Below, piece by piece: positions 25,922 to 34,898 of a stretch of DNA of 49,648 bases. The stretch comes from Aeromonas caviae (GTDB lineage Bacteria; Pseudomonadota; Gammaproteobacteria; Enterobacterales; Aeromonadaceae): positions 1 through 49,648 of the forward strand of contig NZ_CDBK01000110.1 in the NCBI RefSeq assembly GCF_000819785.1. Direction: 5' to 3'. The notes under the pieces were generated by a model that was given only the letters and a program-made list of their open reading frames with translations, ran no database searches and was not told where the DNA came from. A program made the translations under genes and the position numbers. Position 1 is the first letter of the stretch. Each line of letters opens with the position of its first letter.

Positions 25922-27895
25922 CTACACCTTGAAACGGGCCACCAGACTCTGCTGCTGGCTGGCCAGCCCCGACAACACCTCACCACTGCTCGCCGATACC
26001 CGGGACGCCTGCTCGGTCTCGTGAGCCACGTCTGCGATGGCCGCCACGTGCTGGGCCACTCCCTGACTCACCGAAATCTGCTCCGCTGCGGCATAAGCCA
26101 TGTGATCCGCAATATCCTTGATGGCCTCCATGCGCGAGGCGATCCCCGCCAGGGCACTCTCGACATCCCGGGTCTGCTGCACACTCTGCTGGGTCTGCTC
26201 ATGGCTCTGGGCCATCACGCTCGCCACATCGCGGGCGCATCCCTGCAGGTTGTCGATCATCACCTGGATCTCCTGGGTCGCCCCTTGTGAACGGGTAGCC
26301 AGCGCCCGCACCTCCTCGGCCACCACCGCAAAGCCCCGCCCGGCCTCCCCGGCACGGGCCGCTTCGATGGCCGCATTGAGGGCCAGCAGGTTGGTCTGTT
26401 CAGCCATGCCACGGATCACCTCGAGAATGTTGCCAATGTTGCTGCTGTAGCCTTCGAGCTTGCGGGTGATCGCCATGGCCCCGGCGATGTCGGTCGCCAG
26501 TTGCTCGATGCCATCCCGATTGGCCTGCATCAGATGACGTCCGCGCCGGCTCTCGTCATTGGCCTCCCCCACCTCCCGACGAACATGATCGCTCGAGCGC
26601 GCCACTTCGGTCGCACTGGTCTCCAGCTCGAAGATGGCGGCCGCCACCTGATCGGTCTGGGCCTTCTGCGCCTGCACCTGCGACATCACCTGCTCGCCGA
26701 TCTCCGCGGTCTTGCGCGTCTCGCTCACCAGGTACTCAGAGCCGGTCTGGACCTCCATCAGAAGCGTCTTGGTGTGGTGGGCCAGCTGGTCGATGGAGTT
26801 CGCGACCTCACCAAGCTCGTTCCTGGCGGGGTAGCGAACCCGCAGCGTCATGTCCCCTTGTGCCATCAGACCGAGAACCCGATTGATCCGCCCCAGCGGC
26901 ACCTGGATGCTGCGGGCCGTACTCCAGGCAACTATGAGGGCGATGAGCACGGAACACAGGGCCACCATCACGATCCAGGTGCGGGCGCTGTCAACCGCGA
27001 CGTCGGCACTCAGCCTGTCCTCCTGCATGCTCTGGTTGCTGATGGCGATAAGCCTGTCCAGGACCTCCCCCAGTTGCTGGCTCTGCGCCTCCTGCTGTTC
27101 ACGCAAGCCATGGAGTTGCTGGCTGATTTGCTGACGGCGCATCAGGGTGGCAATCAGCCCCTTGTCGCCAAATACCAGCTGGGGAATGCGCGCCACATGG
27201 CGGGTGAACCTGGCCTTGACGTCATCGGGGACAACAATCCGCTCCAGACGCTGGTTCGCAATGTCGATGTCTTTGGCCAGCACCCCCTGTAGCGCCACCA
27301 GATCCGTGTTGCCGTCGGCACGCAGGATCAGCTTGAGATCCCGTGCAATACCGCTGGTGATGAGCTCCGCCTTGTTCTGCAAAGAGCGCCGCCCCGCCGT
27401 GTAACGCACCAGCAGGTCCGCCGCCGAACGGTAGTTGTCGTCCAGGTGCAGCAGCTCGTTTCGCATCCGTGCGAGCACCCGCTCCAGCTCGACCGACTCT
27501 TCGTGCAGGCTCATCAACTGCTCAGAGATGGTAAACAGCCGGGGGGCCTGGTCGGTGACCCGGGCGAGTTGCCGCTCACTCTCGGTATCGAGTGTCAGGG
27601 CCGCGAATGCCTTGATGTGCTGCTCATAGCGGACCTTGTCATGGGCAACACGCTGACGGGACTCGGGGAACGCCGACGTCTCCCGGATGGCGAGATGCGC
27701 CAGGCTGTCCCTGTCAGCCATCAGCAACGCGGCGCGCAGCCGGCTGGCGGTCAGGGCCTGAGGCGTCGCCTCTTCGGTCACCTGCTGGAAACGACCGTGA
27801 ATGGAGGTCGTTTTCAGGTAACTGATGGCCCCGAGCAATAGCAACAGGACCAGCAGCAGCGTAAAGCCCAATCTGATCCGCTGTACGATCGACAT
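25922..27895 (-). CDS. Methyl-accepting chemotaxis protein with large helical periplasmic domain
   Basis: A 657-residue transducer: TM1 (about 8-26), a periplasmic helical sensor of about 275 residues (size suggests a helical-bimodular type), TM2 (about 302-325), HAMP ([26 protein letters not shown]), then a cytoplasmic coiled coil with the conserved hairpin tip ([36 protein letters not shown]). No C-terminal NWETF-type tether is present. The start ATG 27895 has GGAG 5 nt upstream; the 27-codon extension is unlikely. It lies between GH3 and the binding protein on one strand, so its probable input is the sugar-loaded binding protein. Direct ligand binding is also possible. Confidence 0.9.
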   Translation of the reverse strand: MSIVQRIRLGFTLLLVLLLLLGAISYLKTTSIHGRFQQVTEEATPQALTASRLRAALLMADRDSLAHLAIRETSAFPESRQRVAHDKVRYEQHIKAFAALTLDTESERQLARVTDQAPRLFTISEQLMSLHEESVELERVLARMRNELLHLDDNYRSAADLLVRYTAGRRSLQNKAELITSGIARDLKLILRADGNTDLVALQGVLAKDIDIANQRLERIVVPDDVKARFTRHVARIPQLVFGDKGLIATLMRRQQISQQLHGLREQQEAQSQQLGEVLDRLIAISNQSMQEDRLSADVAVDSARTWIVMVALCSVLIALIVAWSTARSIQVPLGRINRVLGLMAQGDMTLRVRYPARNELGEVANSIDQLAHHTKTLLMEVQTGSEYLVSETRKTAEIGEQVMSQVQAQKAQTDQVAAAIFELETSATEVARSSDHVRREVGEANDESRRGRHLMQANRDGIEQLATDIAGAMAITRKLEGYSSNIGNILEVIRGMAEQTNLLALNAAIEAARAGEAGRGFAVVAEEVRALATRSQGATQEIQVMIDNLQGCARDVASVMAQSHEQTQQSVQQTRDVESALAGIASRMEAIKDIADHMAYAAAEQISVSQGVAQHVAAIADVAHETEQASRVSASSGEVLSGLASQQQSLVARFKV

Positions 27896-27988
27896 CCTTC
27901 TCTCCCACCTCTCCCTCCGCATCGGTGCGGAGCCGGTTATCAAGGCACCAGGAGCCCGACAGGCATCCTGGTGCATCTGGCTGACGGC

Positions 27989-30772
27989 TTATCGACTCAA
28001 CCTGCCCTGGCAATCGAGCCTGACCACTTCCCCTGAGGCCCCCAGCAGAGAAGCCGGTACCCAGCGTACGGTCGCCATGTCGATACGCGCCTGTCCACTG
28101 GTGCCCAGGATGAAGGGGGTATTGACCTTCGCGAAGTCCATGCCCTCTTCGAGGCAGCGCAGGGGCAGACTCAGGGTCACCCACTTCTGCGGGGGCAACT
28201 GGCGCAAGGCCGGAGCAATCTCGATGGACTTGCCGCAGGGCCAGCCACACTGCAGCCCCAGCGTCATGTCCCCCGCTGGCGCCTGCTGCACCCGCAGCGT
28301 CACCTGCAGCTCGCTCTCGCCCTTCAGGTAGGTGCGACGATCCGCCCCCTTGACCTGGGTGGTCTGCAACTGGATCGTGGCCCCGGAGTCGACACCCGGC
28401 TTGTCCGCCCCGAGGAAGGTGACCGCTCGCGCATCCTGCTGGCGCAGGTAGTCGATGGGCTGAACCTTGATGAAGGTCATCTCGGTCACGCTGTTGCCGG
28501 AGACTTCAGTCCCCGTCCAGTTGCTGGCATCCCCCATGCGCAGACGGTGTTCTTCACCCGCCTTTGGCCCGAACAGCTCGAGCACCTTGTCAGCAGCGCT
28601 CAGTTTGGCGGGGTCGCTCTCGTTGCAGCCGAAGGTGCGTTTATCCAGGGTCAGGGTATTGAGGTTGCTGACCCGGGCCGCCACAGGGGAAGGCTTGCCG
28701 TAGCTGAGCCCGTAGCCATAGGGGAAGAGCGGTGCGTACTCACCCGCTGGATCCTGCTCGAAGGCTGGACGCTGCCAGCCCGGGATATGGGTGGGCGTGC
28801 GATTGATGGTGGTGGCGCACTTGCTGAAGGGCCACGAGAAGGAGAGGCGTCCCTGGAAGTCATGGGCCACCTTGCCCTTGGCATCCCTGAACAGCAGATC
28901 GGTGATCCCCTCCCCCTCGGTGCCCGGCAGCCAGGCGGCGACAAAGGCGGAAGAGAGATTGAGCTCCTCATTGACGTAGAGCGGACGTCCGGAGAAAAGC
29001 ACGGTCACCACGGGGATGCCGGCCGCCTTCAGCCGCTTGAGGGTCAACAGGTCCTCGTGATAGCTGCTCTTGAGATCCCCATAGGCAAGGGTCTTGTTGT
29101 CAGGAATGTCGCCGAACCACTCGGCATAGGGATCCTCCCCCATGACCAGGATGGCGACATCGGGCTTGGCTCCCGCAAACTCACCGGATCCCGTGCTCAC
29201 CTGCACATGATCCGCACCGACGGTGGCGGTCACCGCATCCAGCACGCTCTGGGCACCGGGGAAATCACCGCGCCCGTTCTCGCTGCCTTGCCAGGTCAGG
29301 CTCCAGCCCCCCACCTGCTTGCCCAGATCGTTGGCGGCGCTCCCAGCCACCAGCACCCGGCTCTGCCGGCTCAGGGGCAGGATCCTGCCCTCGTTCTTGA
29401 GCAGCACCAGCGACTTGCGTACCGCCTCCCGGGCCAGCGCCTTGTGCGTCACGGCACCAAGTTCACCCTGCTTGCCCGCCAGCTCACGGGCCGACGGCAT
29501 GGGTTTCTCCCACAGCCCGGCCCGCATCTTGACCCGCAGGATACGCGTCACGGCATCGTCGATCCGGCTTATCGGGATCTGCCGGCTCGCCACGCCATCG
29601 AGCAGGCTCTGGCGAAACTCCATCCAGTCCTTGCGCGCCGTGACCATGAAGATGTCGACCCCGGCCAGCACCGCAGGCAGGCAGCTCCCCATGGTGCAAC
29701 CGGCGATCTCGCTGTGACCGTTCCAATCAGAGACGACAAGGCCATCAAAGCCCATCTTGCCCTTGAGCACGTCGGTCAGCAGATAGCGGCTGCCGTGCAG
29801 CTTGCCGTTGTACTCCACCCCGTCTTCTGGCAGCACGTCGCGGTTGAGCTCGTTGTGCCAGCTGTTGAACGAAGCCATGACCACCTGGGCACCGGCATCC
29901 AGCCCCGAGAAGTAGCCCACCGCGTGCAGGTTGCGCAGGTCCTCTTCCGAATAGAAGTTCTGACCCCGGTCGACCCCGTTCAGGGTGCCGCCGTCCCCCA
30001 CGAAGTGTTTCACGTTCGAGATGACATGGCGCTGGCCGCGCAGATCCGTCGCGGAACCTTGCAGGCCACGCACCATCTCGCCGGCATAGTGATAGACGAT
30101 GGCGGGATCTTCGGAATAGCCCTCATAGGTCCGGCCCCAGCGATCATCCCTGGGCACCGCCACCGTCGGGGCGAAGGTCCAATCCAGCCCGGTGGCGGCC
30201 ACTTCCCGCGCCGTCACCTGGCCGATACGGTAGATGAGATCCGGATCCCGCGCCGCCCCCAGGCCGATATTGTGCGGGAACAGGGTCGCCGCGAAGACGT
30301 TGTTGTGGCCGTGCACCGCATCGGTCGCCCACATGAAGGGGATGCGATACCCCCTGCCCTCAAAGCCCGCTTCCGCCGCCTGCCAATAGGTGTCGGCCTG
30401 GTGTGCCCAGTCCTGGGCCGACGCGTGTTTGTTGTTGCCGGGCCAGCCCCCTCCCCCGTTGAGGACGGAGCCAATCTTGTAGCGCGTCACCTCCTCAGGT
30501 GTCACTTCACGAAAGTCGGGCTGGATCATCTGGCCAACCTTCTCCTCCAGGGTCATCCGGGAAAGCAGAGCCTGGATCTGGCGCTCCATCCCCTCGTCCC
30601 TGGCAATGGCGCTGTGGATCTGCGGCCAGGTGGAAAAATAGGGCATGGTCGACAACTCATCCGCCATCCCGGCACTCCAGATGCCGCACCCCACGAATAG
30701 GCAGGTCATAGACCTGGTGAGACCTGTAGTTTTACGCATTTTCCTTATGACTCTCCGGATGTTCTCGTTCAT
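27989..30772 (-). CDS. GH3 exo-1,4-beta-glucanase/beta-glucosidase with ExoP-like C-terminal domain
   Basis: A 927-residue secreted enzyme: signal peptide, GH3 (beta/alpha)8 barrel (MTLEEKVGQMIQPDF, WATDAVHGHNN, VKHFVGDGGT, nucleophile D349 in GLVVSDWNGH), GH3 C-terminal domain (KSLVLLKNEGRILPL, VLFSGRPLYVNEELN, YPYGYGLSY-like FPYGYGLSYG) and an ExoP-like domain (about 720-915). It matches the 1,4-beta-D-glucan glucohydrolase type that releases glucose from cello-oligosaccharides or mixed-linkage glucan ends in the periplasm or outside. Starts at 30772 or 30739 (MRKTTG) are both possible; the second gives a more typical signal peptide. An operator variant lies about 50 bp upstream. It is first in an operon with the chemoreceptor and binding-protein genes. 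Confidence 0.92.
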   Translation of the reverse strand: MNENIRRVIRKMRKTTGLTRSMTCLFVGCGIWSAGMADELSTMPYFSTWPQIHSAIARDEGMERQIQALLSRMTLEEKVGQMIQPDFREVTPEEVTRYKIGSVLNGGGGWPGNNKHASAQDWAHQADTYWQAAEAGFEGRGYRIPFMWATDAVHGHNNVFAATLFPHNIGLGAARDPDLIYRIGQVTAREVAATGLDWTFAPTVAVPRDDRWGRTYEGYSEDPAIVYHYAGEMVRGLQGSATDLRGQRHVISNVKHFVGDGGTLNGVDRGQNFYSEEDLRNLHAVGYFSGLDAGAQVVMASFNSWHNELNRDVLPEDGVEYNGKLHGSRYLLTDVLKGKMGFDGLVVSDWNGHSEIAGCTMGSCLPAVLAGVDIFMVTARKDWMEFRQSLLDGVASRQIPISRIDDAVTRILRVKMRAGLWEKPMPSARELAGKQGELGAVTHKALAREAVRKSLVLLKNEGRILPLSRQSRVLVAGSAANDLGKQVGGWSLTWQGSENGRGDFPGAQSVLDAVTATVGADHVQVSTGSGEFAGAKPDVAILVMGEDPYAEWFGDIPDNKTLAYGDLKSSYHEDLLTLKRLKAAGIPVVTVLFSGRPLYVNEELNLSSAFVAAWLPGTEGEGITDLLFRDAKGKVAHDFQGRLSFSWPFSKCATTINRTPTHIPGWQRPAFEQDPAGEYAPLFPYGYGLSYGKPSPVAARVSNLNTLTLDKRTFGCNESDPAKLSAADKVLELFGPKAGEEHRLRMGDASNWTGTEVSGNSVTEMTFIKVQPIDYLRQQDARAVTFLGADKPGVDSGATIQLQTTQVKGADRRTYLKGESELQVTLRVQQAPAGDMTLGLQCGWPCGKSIEIAPALRQLPPQKWVTLSLPLRCLEEGMDFAKVNTPFILGTSGQARIDMATVRWVPASLLGASGEVVRLDCQGRLSR

Positions 30773-30822
30773 CGCCTGGACTCATCGTTCATGGCGAGTC
30801 GTCTTGAAAAACAGTCAAATCT

Positions 30823-30834
30823 GAAATCGATTGC
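30823..30834 (-). promoter_or_regulatory. Operator variant before the GH3 operon
   Basis: Plus strand GAAATCGATTGC: one perfect arm plus centre of the GAAATCGATTTC palindrome and two changes in the other arm. It is about 50 bp upstream of the GH3 start, in the divergent region shared with GH9. Confidence 0.55.
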
Positions 30835-31253
30835 AAGAATATTAAATGGTAAACAGAAATCTCTTCGTCATTCCAGCAGTATCTTTGTCATGCCATGACA
30901 AAGATCCCGCTGAAAGAGAAAATAGTGATGCAACTCACAAACTCGGGGGCGTGCCTCATCAGCAGAATACCCAGGAAGGAACAGAGAGAACGGGTAGACT
31001 CATGTCAGAAAAATCAACAAAATAAAATTAAAACAATAATTTAAATGCAATCGATCACATTGATTTGCCGCATGAGCTGTCTGGAACGACACCGATATGG
31101 CCAAACGGCTCGGGAGTCAGAGGAATGTTGAAAGGATTCAATGGAATTCAATTCAAGTGCATGAATATATCAATAAACGAAAATTTGCCGTCTCCATCAC
31201 ATTTCATAAAAGCAAACTTGATCTGCCAAAAAATTTACTGTTACCTGAATCGT

Positions 31254-31265
31254 GAAATCGATTTC
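31254..31265 (+). promoter_or_regulatory. Palindromic operator GAAATCGATTTC before GH9
   Basis: A perfect copy with the flanking CGTG also found at the PTS operon (CGTGAAATCGATTTCC in both). It lies about 120 bp upstream of the GH9 ATG. Confidence 0.75.
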
Positions 31266-31385
31266 CACTCAAGGATTGTGTGTGAATCTTGACAGTGAAA
31301 TGCGGGCCGCAGGATGACTCGGTCATTTTCTGCGTGAGTGCGAAAATCGACGCCATTATTTCCGTCTGTGATCAAAGGGGTAACA

Positions 31386-33737
31386 ATGAAAACATCTCGG
31401 CTTAGTGCCCTGACGCTTGCCATGTCTTGCGTCATTGGCTTGCATGGCTGCTCACTGCCCAGCGCAGGAGCATCTGGTTCAGCGACCTCCTCGGCATCTG
31501 CCGGGCCTGTGGGTGAATTGCTGACCAATGGGGGCTTCCAGGGAACCGATGGATGGTGGACGGCCGGGGGGACCCTGAACGCCGAGAACCAGATGGGCTG
31601 TATCACCTTCACCGAGTCGGGCTCCAATCCCTGGGATGTCATCCTGGGTCAGTCCAATCTCGGCCTGGTGCAGGGGCAAACCTACAAACTCCATTTCACT
31701 GCCATGGCCAAGAGCGACATCAACGTCAAGGCCCTGATCCAGCATGATGGCGCCCCCTACACCAACTACATGGTGCAGGACCTCGCCCTCGGCAGCACGC
31801 CCAAACCGTTCGATATCCAGTTCACACCTTCTGCCACTGACGAGAAGACCCAGTTCCAACTTCAGATGGGCACCCAGACACCGACCACTGTCTGTATCGG
31901 TGAAGCCACACTATCGGGCCCCTCCTTGATCAAGAAATCGGAGCTGGGCAGCGTGCGCGTCAACCAGGTCGGCTATCTGAGCAAGGCTCTGAAACGGGCG
32001 ACCATCGCCACCGACAGCAAGGACGCGCTCCCCTGGACCCTGCGCAATGCCCAGGGTGAGACCATCGCGGAAGGCAAGACCACGCCCTTTGGCCTGAATG
32101 CCGCATCCGGCGAGAACGTGCAGATTGCCGACTTCAGTCAGGTCACCACCCCGGGCACCGGCCTGGTACTGGAGGTCGCCGGCCAGAAGAGTCATCCGTT
32201 CAGCATCGGCGATGACATCTATCACACCATGAAATTCGATGCCCTCTCCTTCTTCTATCAGCAGCGTAGCGGCATCGACATCGAAGCCAAATATGTCCAG
32301 CGCCCCGACCTTGCTCGCCCGGCAGGACACAAGCCCGAGAACGTAACCTGCTTCAACAAGCAGGACGCCAAGGGCAACCAGTGGCCTGGCTGTGACTTCA
32401 CGCTGGATGTGACCGGCGGCTGGTACGACGCTGGCGATCAGGGCAAGTACGTGGTCAACGGGGGGATCTCGGTATGGACCTTGATGAACCTTTATGAACG
32501 GGAGCAGCTGGCGAAAGAGGGTGACAAGAGCGCCTTTGCCGACGGCAAGGTCAAGATCCCGGAACAGCACAACGGCTACAACGATCTGCTGGACGAGTCC
32601 CGCTGGATGATGGAGTTCTTCCTCGCCATGCAGGTGCCCGAAGGCAAGAAGGCCTGGGTGCCGGTAGGCGATCAGTCCAAGCAGCTCGACAGCCTGAAAC
32701 TGACCGAGATCGATGCCTCCGGCATGGTCTTCCACAAGGTCGCCGACGAAGCCTGGACCGGGATGCCGCTCCCGCCCCACAAGGATCCACAACCCCGTTT
32801 CCTGAGCCACCCCAGCACGGCTGCGACTCTGAACCTGGCGGCCACCGCCGCCCAGTCTGCTCGCGTATGGAAAGAGCTGGATCCGGCCTTCGCACAGCGC
32901 AGCCTGCAGGCAGCGGAACGAGCCTGGAAGGCGGCCAACCGCCATCCGGACGTCTATGCCTATGACAACTTTGTGGGATCCGGTCCCTATGATGACACCA
33001 ACCTGAAGGACGAATTCTACTGGGCTGCCGCCGAGCTGTTTGCCACCACCGGCAAAGCCGAGTACAAGCAGGCCGTCCAGCAGTCCCCTCTCTATCTGGC
33101 CGCCCCCAAGGGGGATCGCAGCGCAAGTGGTGATCTCTACTGGCAGGATCTCAGCAGCGCAGGGACCATCACGCTGGCCATGGTGCCCAACAAACTGGGC
33201 AAACAGGAAGTGGAGAAGGCACGCGCCGCTATCATCGCCGCAGCTGACGGCTACCAGAAGAGCGTGGCGACGGAGGGTTACCTTATCCCCTATCAGGCGA
33301 CCGAATACCCCTGGGGCTCCAACTCCAACCTGATGAACCGCAGCATCTTCCTCGGGTTGGCCCATGACTTCACGGGAGAGCGCAAATACCTGCAGGCCAT
33401 GTCCGATGCCATGGACTATGTGCTCGGCCGCAACCCCCTCGATCAGTCCTATGTGTCGGGCTACGGCAGCCGTCCGCTGAAGAATCCGCACCACAGGTTC
33501 TGGGCTCACCCCATCGACCCCGCGTCTCCCCTGGTTCCGCCAGGTGTACTCTCGGGCGGACCGAACTCCATCAACTTCAGCGATCCCGTTGCCTCCACCC
33601 TCAAGGGCAAGTGTACCGGCCAGACCTGCTGGAAAGATGAGATTGGTGCCTGGACGCTGAACGAGGTCACCGTCAACTGGAATGCCCCCTTCTTCTGGAC
33701 GGTCAGCGTACTGGATGAAGGTGGATTGACCCGCTGA
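31386..33737 (+). CDS. Secreted GH9 endoglucanase lipoprotein with CBM4/9-like and Ig-like domains
   Basis: A 783-residue protein: signal peptide with lipobox (LHGC), Ser/Ala linker, CBM4/9-like domain (about 40-180: LLTNGGFQGTDGWWTAGG, PKPFDIQFTPS), cellulase N-terminal Ig-like domain (about 187-285: VRVNQVGYLSKALKRATIA) and GH9 (alpha/alpha)6 catalytic domain. Catalytic aspartates are D348 and D351 (GGWYDAGD) and the proton donor is E760 (NEVTVNWNAPFFW). GH9 enzymes cut beta-1,4-glucan. As a lipoprotein it is probably anchored at the outer membrane. ATG 31386 has AGGGG 7 nt upstream. A perfect operator lies upstream and a strong terminator follows, so it is monocistronic. Confidence 0.93.
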   Translation: MKTSRLSALTLAMSCVIGLHGCSLPSAGASGSATSSASAGPVGELLTNGGFQGTDGWWTAGGTLNAENQMGCITFTESGSNPWDVILGQSNLGLVQGQTYKLHFTAMAKSDINVKALIQHDGAPYTNYMVQDLALGSTPKPFDIQFTPSATDEKTQFQLQMGTQTPTTVCIGEATLSGPSLIKKSELGSVRVNQVGYLSKALKRATIATDSKDALPWTLRNAQGETIAEGKTTPFGLNAASGENVQIADFSQVTTPGTGLVLEVAGQKSHPFSIGDDIYHTMKFDALSFFYQQRSGIDIEAKYVQRPDLARPAGHKPENVTCFNKQDAKGNQWPGCDFTLDVTGGWYDAGDQGKYVVNGGISVWTLMNLYEREQLAKEGDKSAFADGKVKIPEQHNGYNDLLDESRWMMEFFLAMQVPEGKKAWVPVGDQSKQLDSLKLTEIDASGMVFHKVADEAWTGMPLPPHKDPQPRFLSHPSTAATLNLAATAAQSARVWKELDPAFAQRSLQAAERAWKAANRHPDVYAYDNFVGSGPYDDTNLKDEFYWAAAELFATTGKAEYKQAVQQSPLYLAAPKGDRSASGDLYWQDLSSAGTITLAMVPNKLGKQEVEKARAAIIAAADGYQKSVATEGYLIPYQATEYPWGSNSNLMNRSIFLGLAHDFTGERKYLQAMSDAMDYVLGRNPLDQSYVSGYGSRPLKNPHHRFWAHPIDPASPLVPPGVLSGGPNSINFSDPVASTLKGKCTGQTCWKDEIGAWTLNEVTVNWNAPFFWTVSVLDEGGLTR

Positions 33738-33747
33738 TCACCCTTCC

Positions 33748-33779
33748 AATGCTCCGTCCCCGTGACGGAGCATTGTTTT
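33748..33779 (+). terminator. Rho-independent terminator of GH9
   Basis: AATGCTCCGTC, a 5-base loop and GACGGAGCATT form an 11-bp perfect stem followed by GTTTT, 10 bp after the stop. Confidence 0.93.
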
Positions 33780-34197
33780 ACTCTCCTGCCGACCTTGCCC
33801 AGGACAGCTCCCGCACCGGTCGCCGCCCTCCACTTTACGTTTTCCGTTTCCCTTTTCCGTCATCATTCAGAGGCTGACGGCAGCAGAACCCTCTCTTATC
33901 GATCATTTCATTGCATCTGACCGCACCTTCGCAACCCTGCCTTTACATGTCCGTCTCTTGGCCACCTTATTTGCGCATCCACTTGATCCCTCATTTGCCA
34001 TCAGATCTGCTGACGCCATCTGGGCATCACCCGCTCCCCGCCTCTTCTACAGTGCCCCGCGCGAAGAAGGCGGGAAAGCAGGATACCCGGCTCCTGAATC
34101 GGGTTTCGTGACCCTCAGCGAGAACCACAAGGCAACCCCAGGCTGAGCCCGCCATCTGAGCAAGACACTGTACAGAGCCCCTTAGCCGCCACCATGA

Positions 34198-34215
34198 CCC
34201 CCTGCCACCAGGGGG
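34198..34215. repeat. GC-rich hairpin, first of a similar pair
   Basis: CCCCCTG-CCAC-CAGGGGG forms a perfect 7-bp stem. It shares its arms with the hairpin at 34291-34311. There is no U-run on either strand, so it is not a terminator. Confidence 0.5.
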
Positions 34216-34290
34216 TGAGGGAGCACGGCGATGGGCTCGGTTATCCGGGGTTGCTGGCATGGGCGCCGGATCGGCACCATGCCGAAAGCG

Positions 34291-34311
34291 CCCCCTGCAT
34301 CATGCAGGGGG
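34291..34311. repeat. GC-rich hairpin, second of a similar pair
   Basis: CCCCCTGC-ATCAT-GCAGGGGG forms a perfect 8-bp stem. Arms match the hairpin 90 bp upstream. The pair could be a small repeat element or part of an untranslated RNA; nothing else supports either. Confidence 0.5.
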
Positions 34312-34340
34312 GAGGGGTAGCATGAAAACCACGACAGACT

Positions 34341-34356
34341 TGAAATCGATATTTCA
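34341..34356 (+). promoter_or_regulatory. Operator-like site with wider spacing
   Basis: TGAAATCGATATTTCA has perfect TGAAAT/ATTTCA arms, but two extra bases between them compared with the regular operator. It lies about 155 bp upstream of the main PTS operator and could be an auxiliary site for looping, or chance. Confidence 0.35.
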
Positions 34357-34464
34357 AAATACCAAGTCGAACAAACATGGCGTAAACCACATCATAAAAA
34401 CAATTGCAATTAATTGATAAATAACGATATTTTATTTTATCGACCTTATATCGAATATCCATCA

Positions 34465-34480
34465 AGTGATCGCGATCACA
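34465..34480 (+). promoter_or_regulatory. CRP site of the PTS operon
   Basis: AGTGA-TCGCGA-TCACA keeps the full GTGA-N6-TCAC core of the CRP consensus. Its centre is about 70 bp upstream of the start point predicted from the TATAGT -10, a usual class I activation distance. Confidence 0.7.
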
Positions 34481-34499
34481 ATTACAAAACCCTATTCGT

Positions 34500-34511
34500 G
34501 AAATCGATTTC
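34500..34511 (+). promoter_or_regulatory. Palindromic operator GAAATCGATTTC before the PTS operon
   Basis: A perfect copy that overlaps the expected -35 position of the promoter whose -10 is TATAGT at 34531-34536. Binding here would block RNA polymerase. Confidence 0.78.
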
Positions 34512-34522
34512 CCACTTTGTTG

Positions 34523-34536
34523 CATCGATCTATAGT
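34523..34536 (+). promoter_or_regulatory. Secondary ATCGAT site and -10 of the PTS operon
   Basis: CATCGATC followed directly by TATAGT. The ATCGAT centre is 21 bp (two helical turns) from the main operator centre. The TTTCCC at the -35 position is poor, consistent with CRP dependence. Confidence 0.5.
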
Positions 34537-34565
34537 GAGCCCAGCTTAATAACTGAGGAATGATC

Positions 34566-34871
34566 ATGAAAAAAATCATGTTGTGCTGCTCTGCCGGGAT
34601 GTCCACCAGCCTGCTGGTGAAAAAAATGCTGGTAGAAGCCGAAAAACGGGGCCTGGCTGCCGAGATCAAGGCTTTTGGCGCATCGGAGTTCGATGACCAG
34701 ATGCCCCATTACCAGGTGGTCTTGCTGGGACCGCAGATCAAGTACATGCAACCGGAGTTGCAAGCCAAGGCGGCGGCTCACGGCATCAAGGTACAACCTA
34801 TCGACATGATGGATTACGGCATGCAGCGCGGCGACAAGGTGCTGGACTACGCCCTCTCCCTGATTGGTTAA
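34566..34871 (+). CDS. PTS lactose/cellobiose-family IIB component
   Basis: A 101-residue IIB protein. The phosphocysteine loop is at residues 7-16 (CCSAGMSTSL, active C8 by comparison with ChbB CSAGMSTS), followed by FDDQMPHYQVVLLGPQIKYM. It receives phosphate from IIA and passes it to the sugar carried by IIC, on the cytoplasmic side. I take the ATG at 34566, with GAGG 7 nt upstream; the ATG at 34560 is too close to the ribosome site. It is first in the IIB-IIC-GH1-IIA operon, preceded by CRP and operator sites. Confidence 0.93.
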   Translation: MKKIMLCCSAGMSTSLLVKKMLVEAEKRGLAAEIKAFGASEFDDQMPHYQVVLLGPQIKYMQPELQAKAAAHGIKVQPIDMMDYGMQRGDKVLDYALSLIG

Positions 34872-34898
34872 GCGTGCTCACAAGGAAGGACACACACT

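Larger units (their letters stand above)
30773..31385. promoter_or_regulatory. Divergent control region between GH3 and GH9
   Basis: This 613-bp AT-rich region contains the GH3 operator variant (30823-30834), a weaker ATCGAT site (GCAATCGATCAC, 31047-31058) and the perfect operator before GH9 (31254-31265). The open frames within it show no family similarity. No terminator or RNA gene was recognised. Confidence 0.6.
33780..34565. other. Long gap before the PTS operon: hairpins, then promoter region
   Basis: The first 400 bp carry no convincing gene; the short open frames have no ribosome sites or family similarity. There is an isolated ATCGAT at 33898-33903. Two GC-rich hairpins lie at 34198-34215 and 34291-34311. 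The last 230 bp turn AT-rich and contain the operator, CRP and -10 elements of the PTS operon. Confidence 0.55.

Noticed and set aside
28547..30700. 717-codon open frame on the plus strand opposite GH3
   Set aside because: It is antisense to a clear GH3 gene; long shadow frames are common in GC-rich genes. It has no domain, and the repetitive His/Gly/Arg composition fits a mirror frame.
31911..33509. 532-codon minus-strand open frame opposite GH9
   Set aside because: Antisense shadow of a well-supported GH9 catalytic domain.
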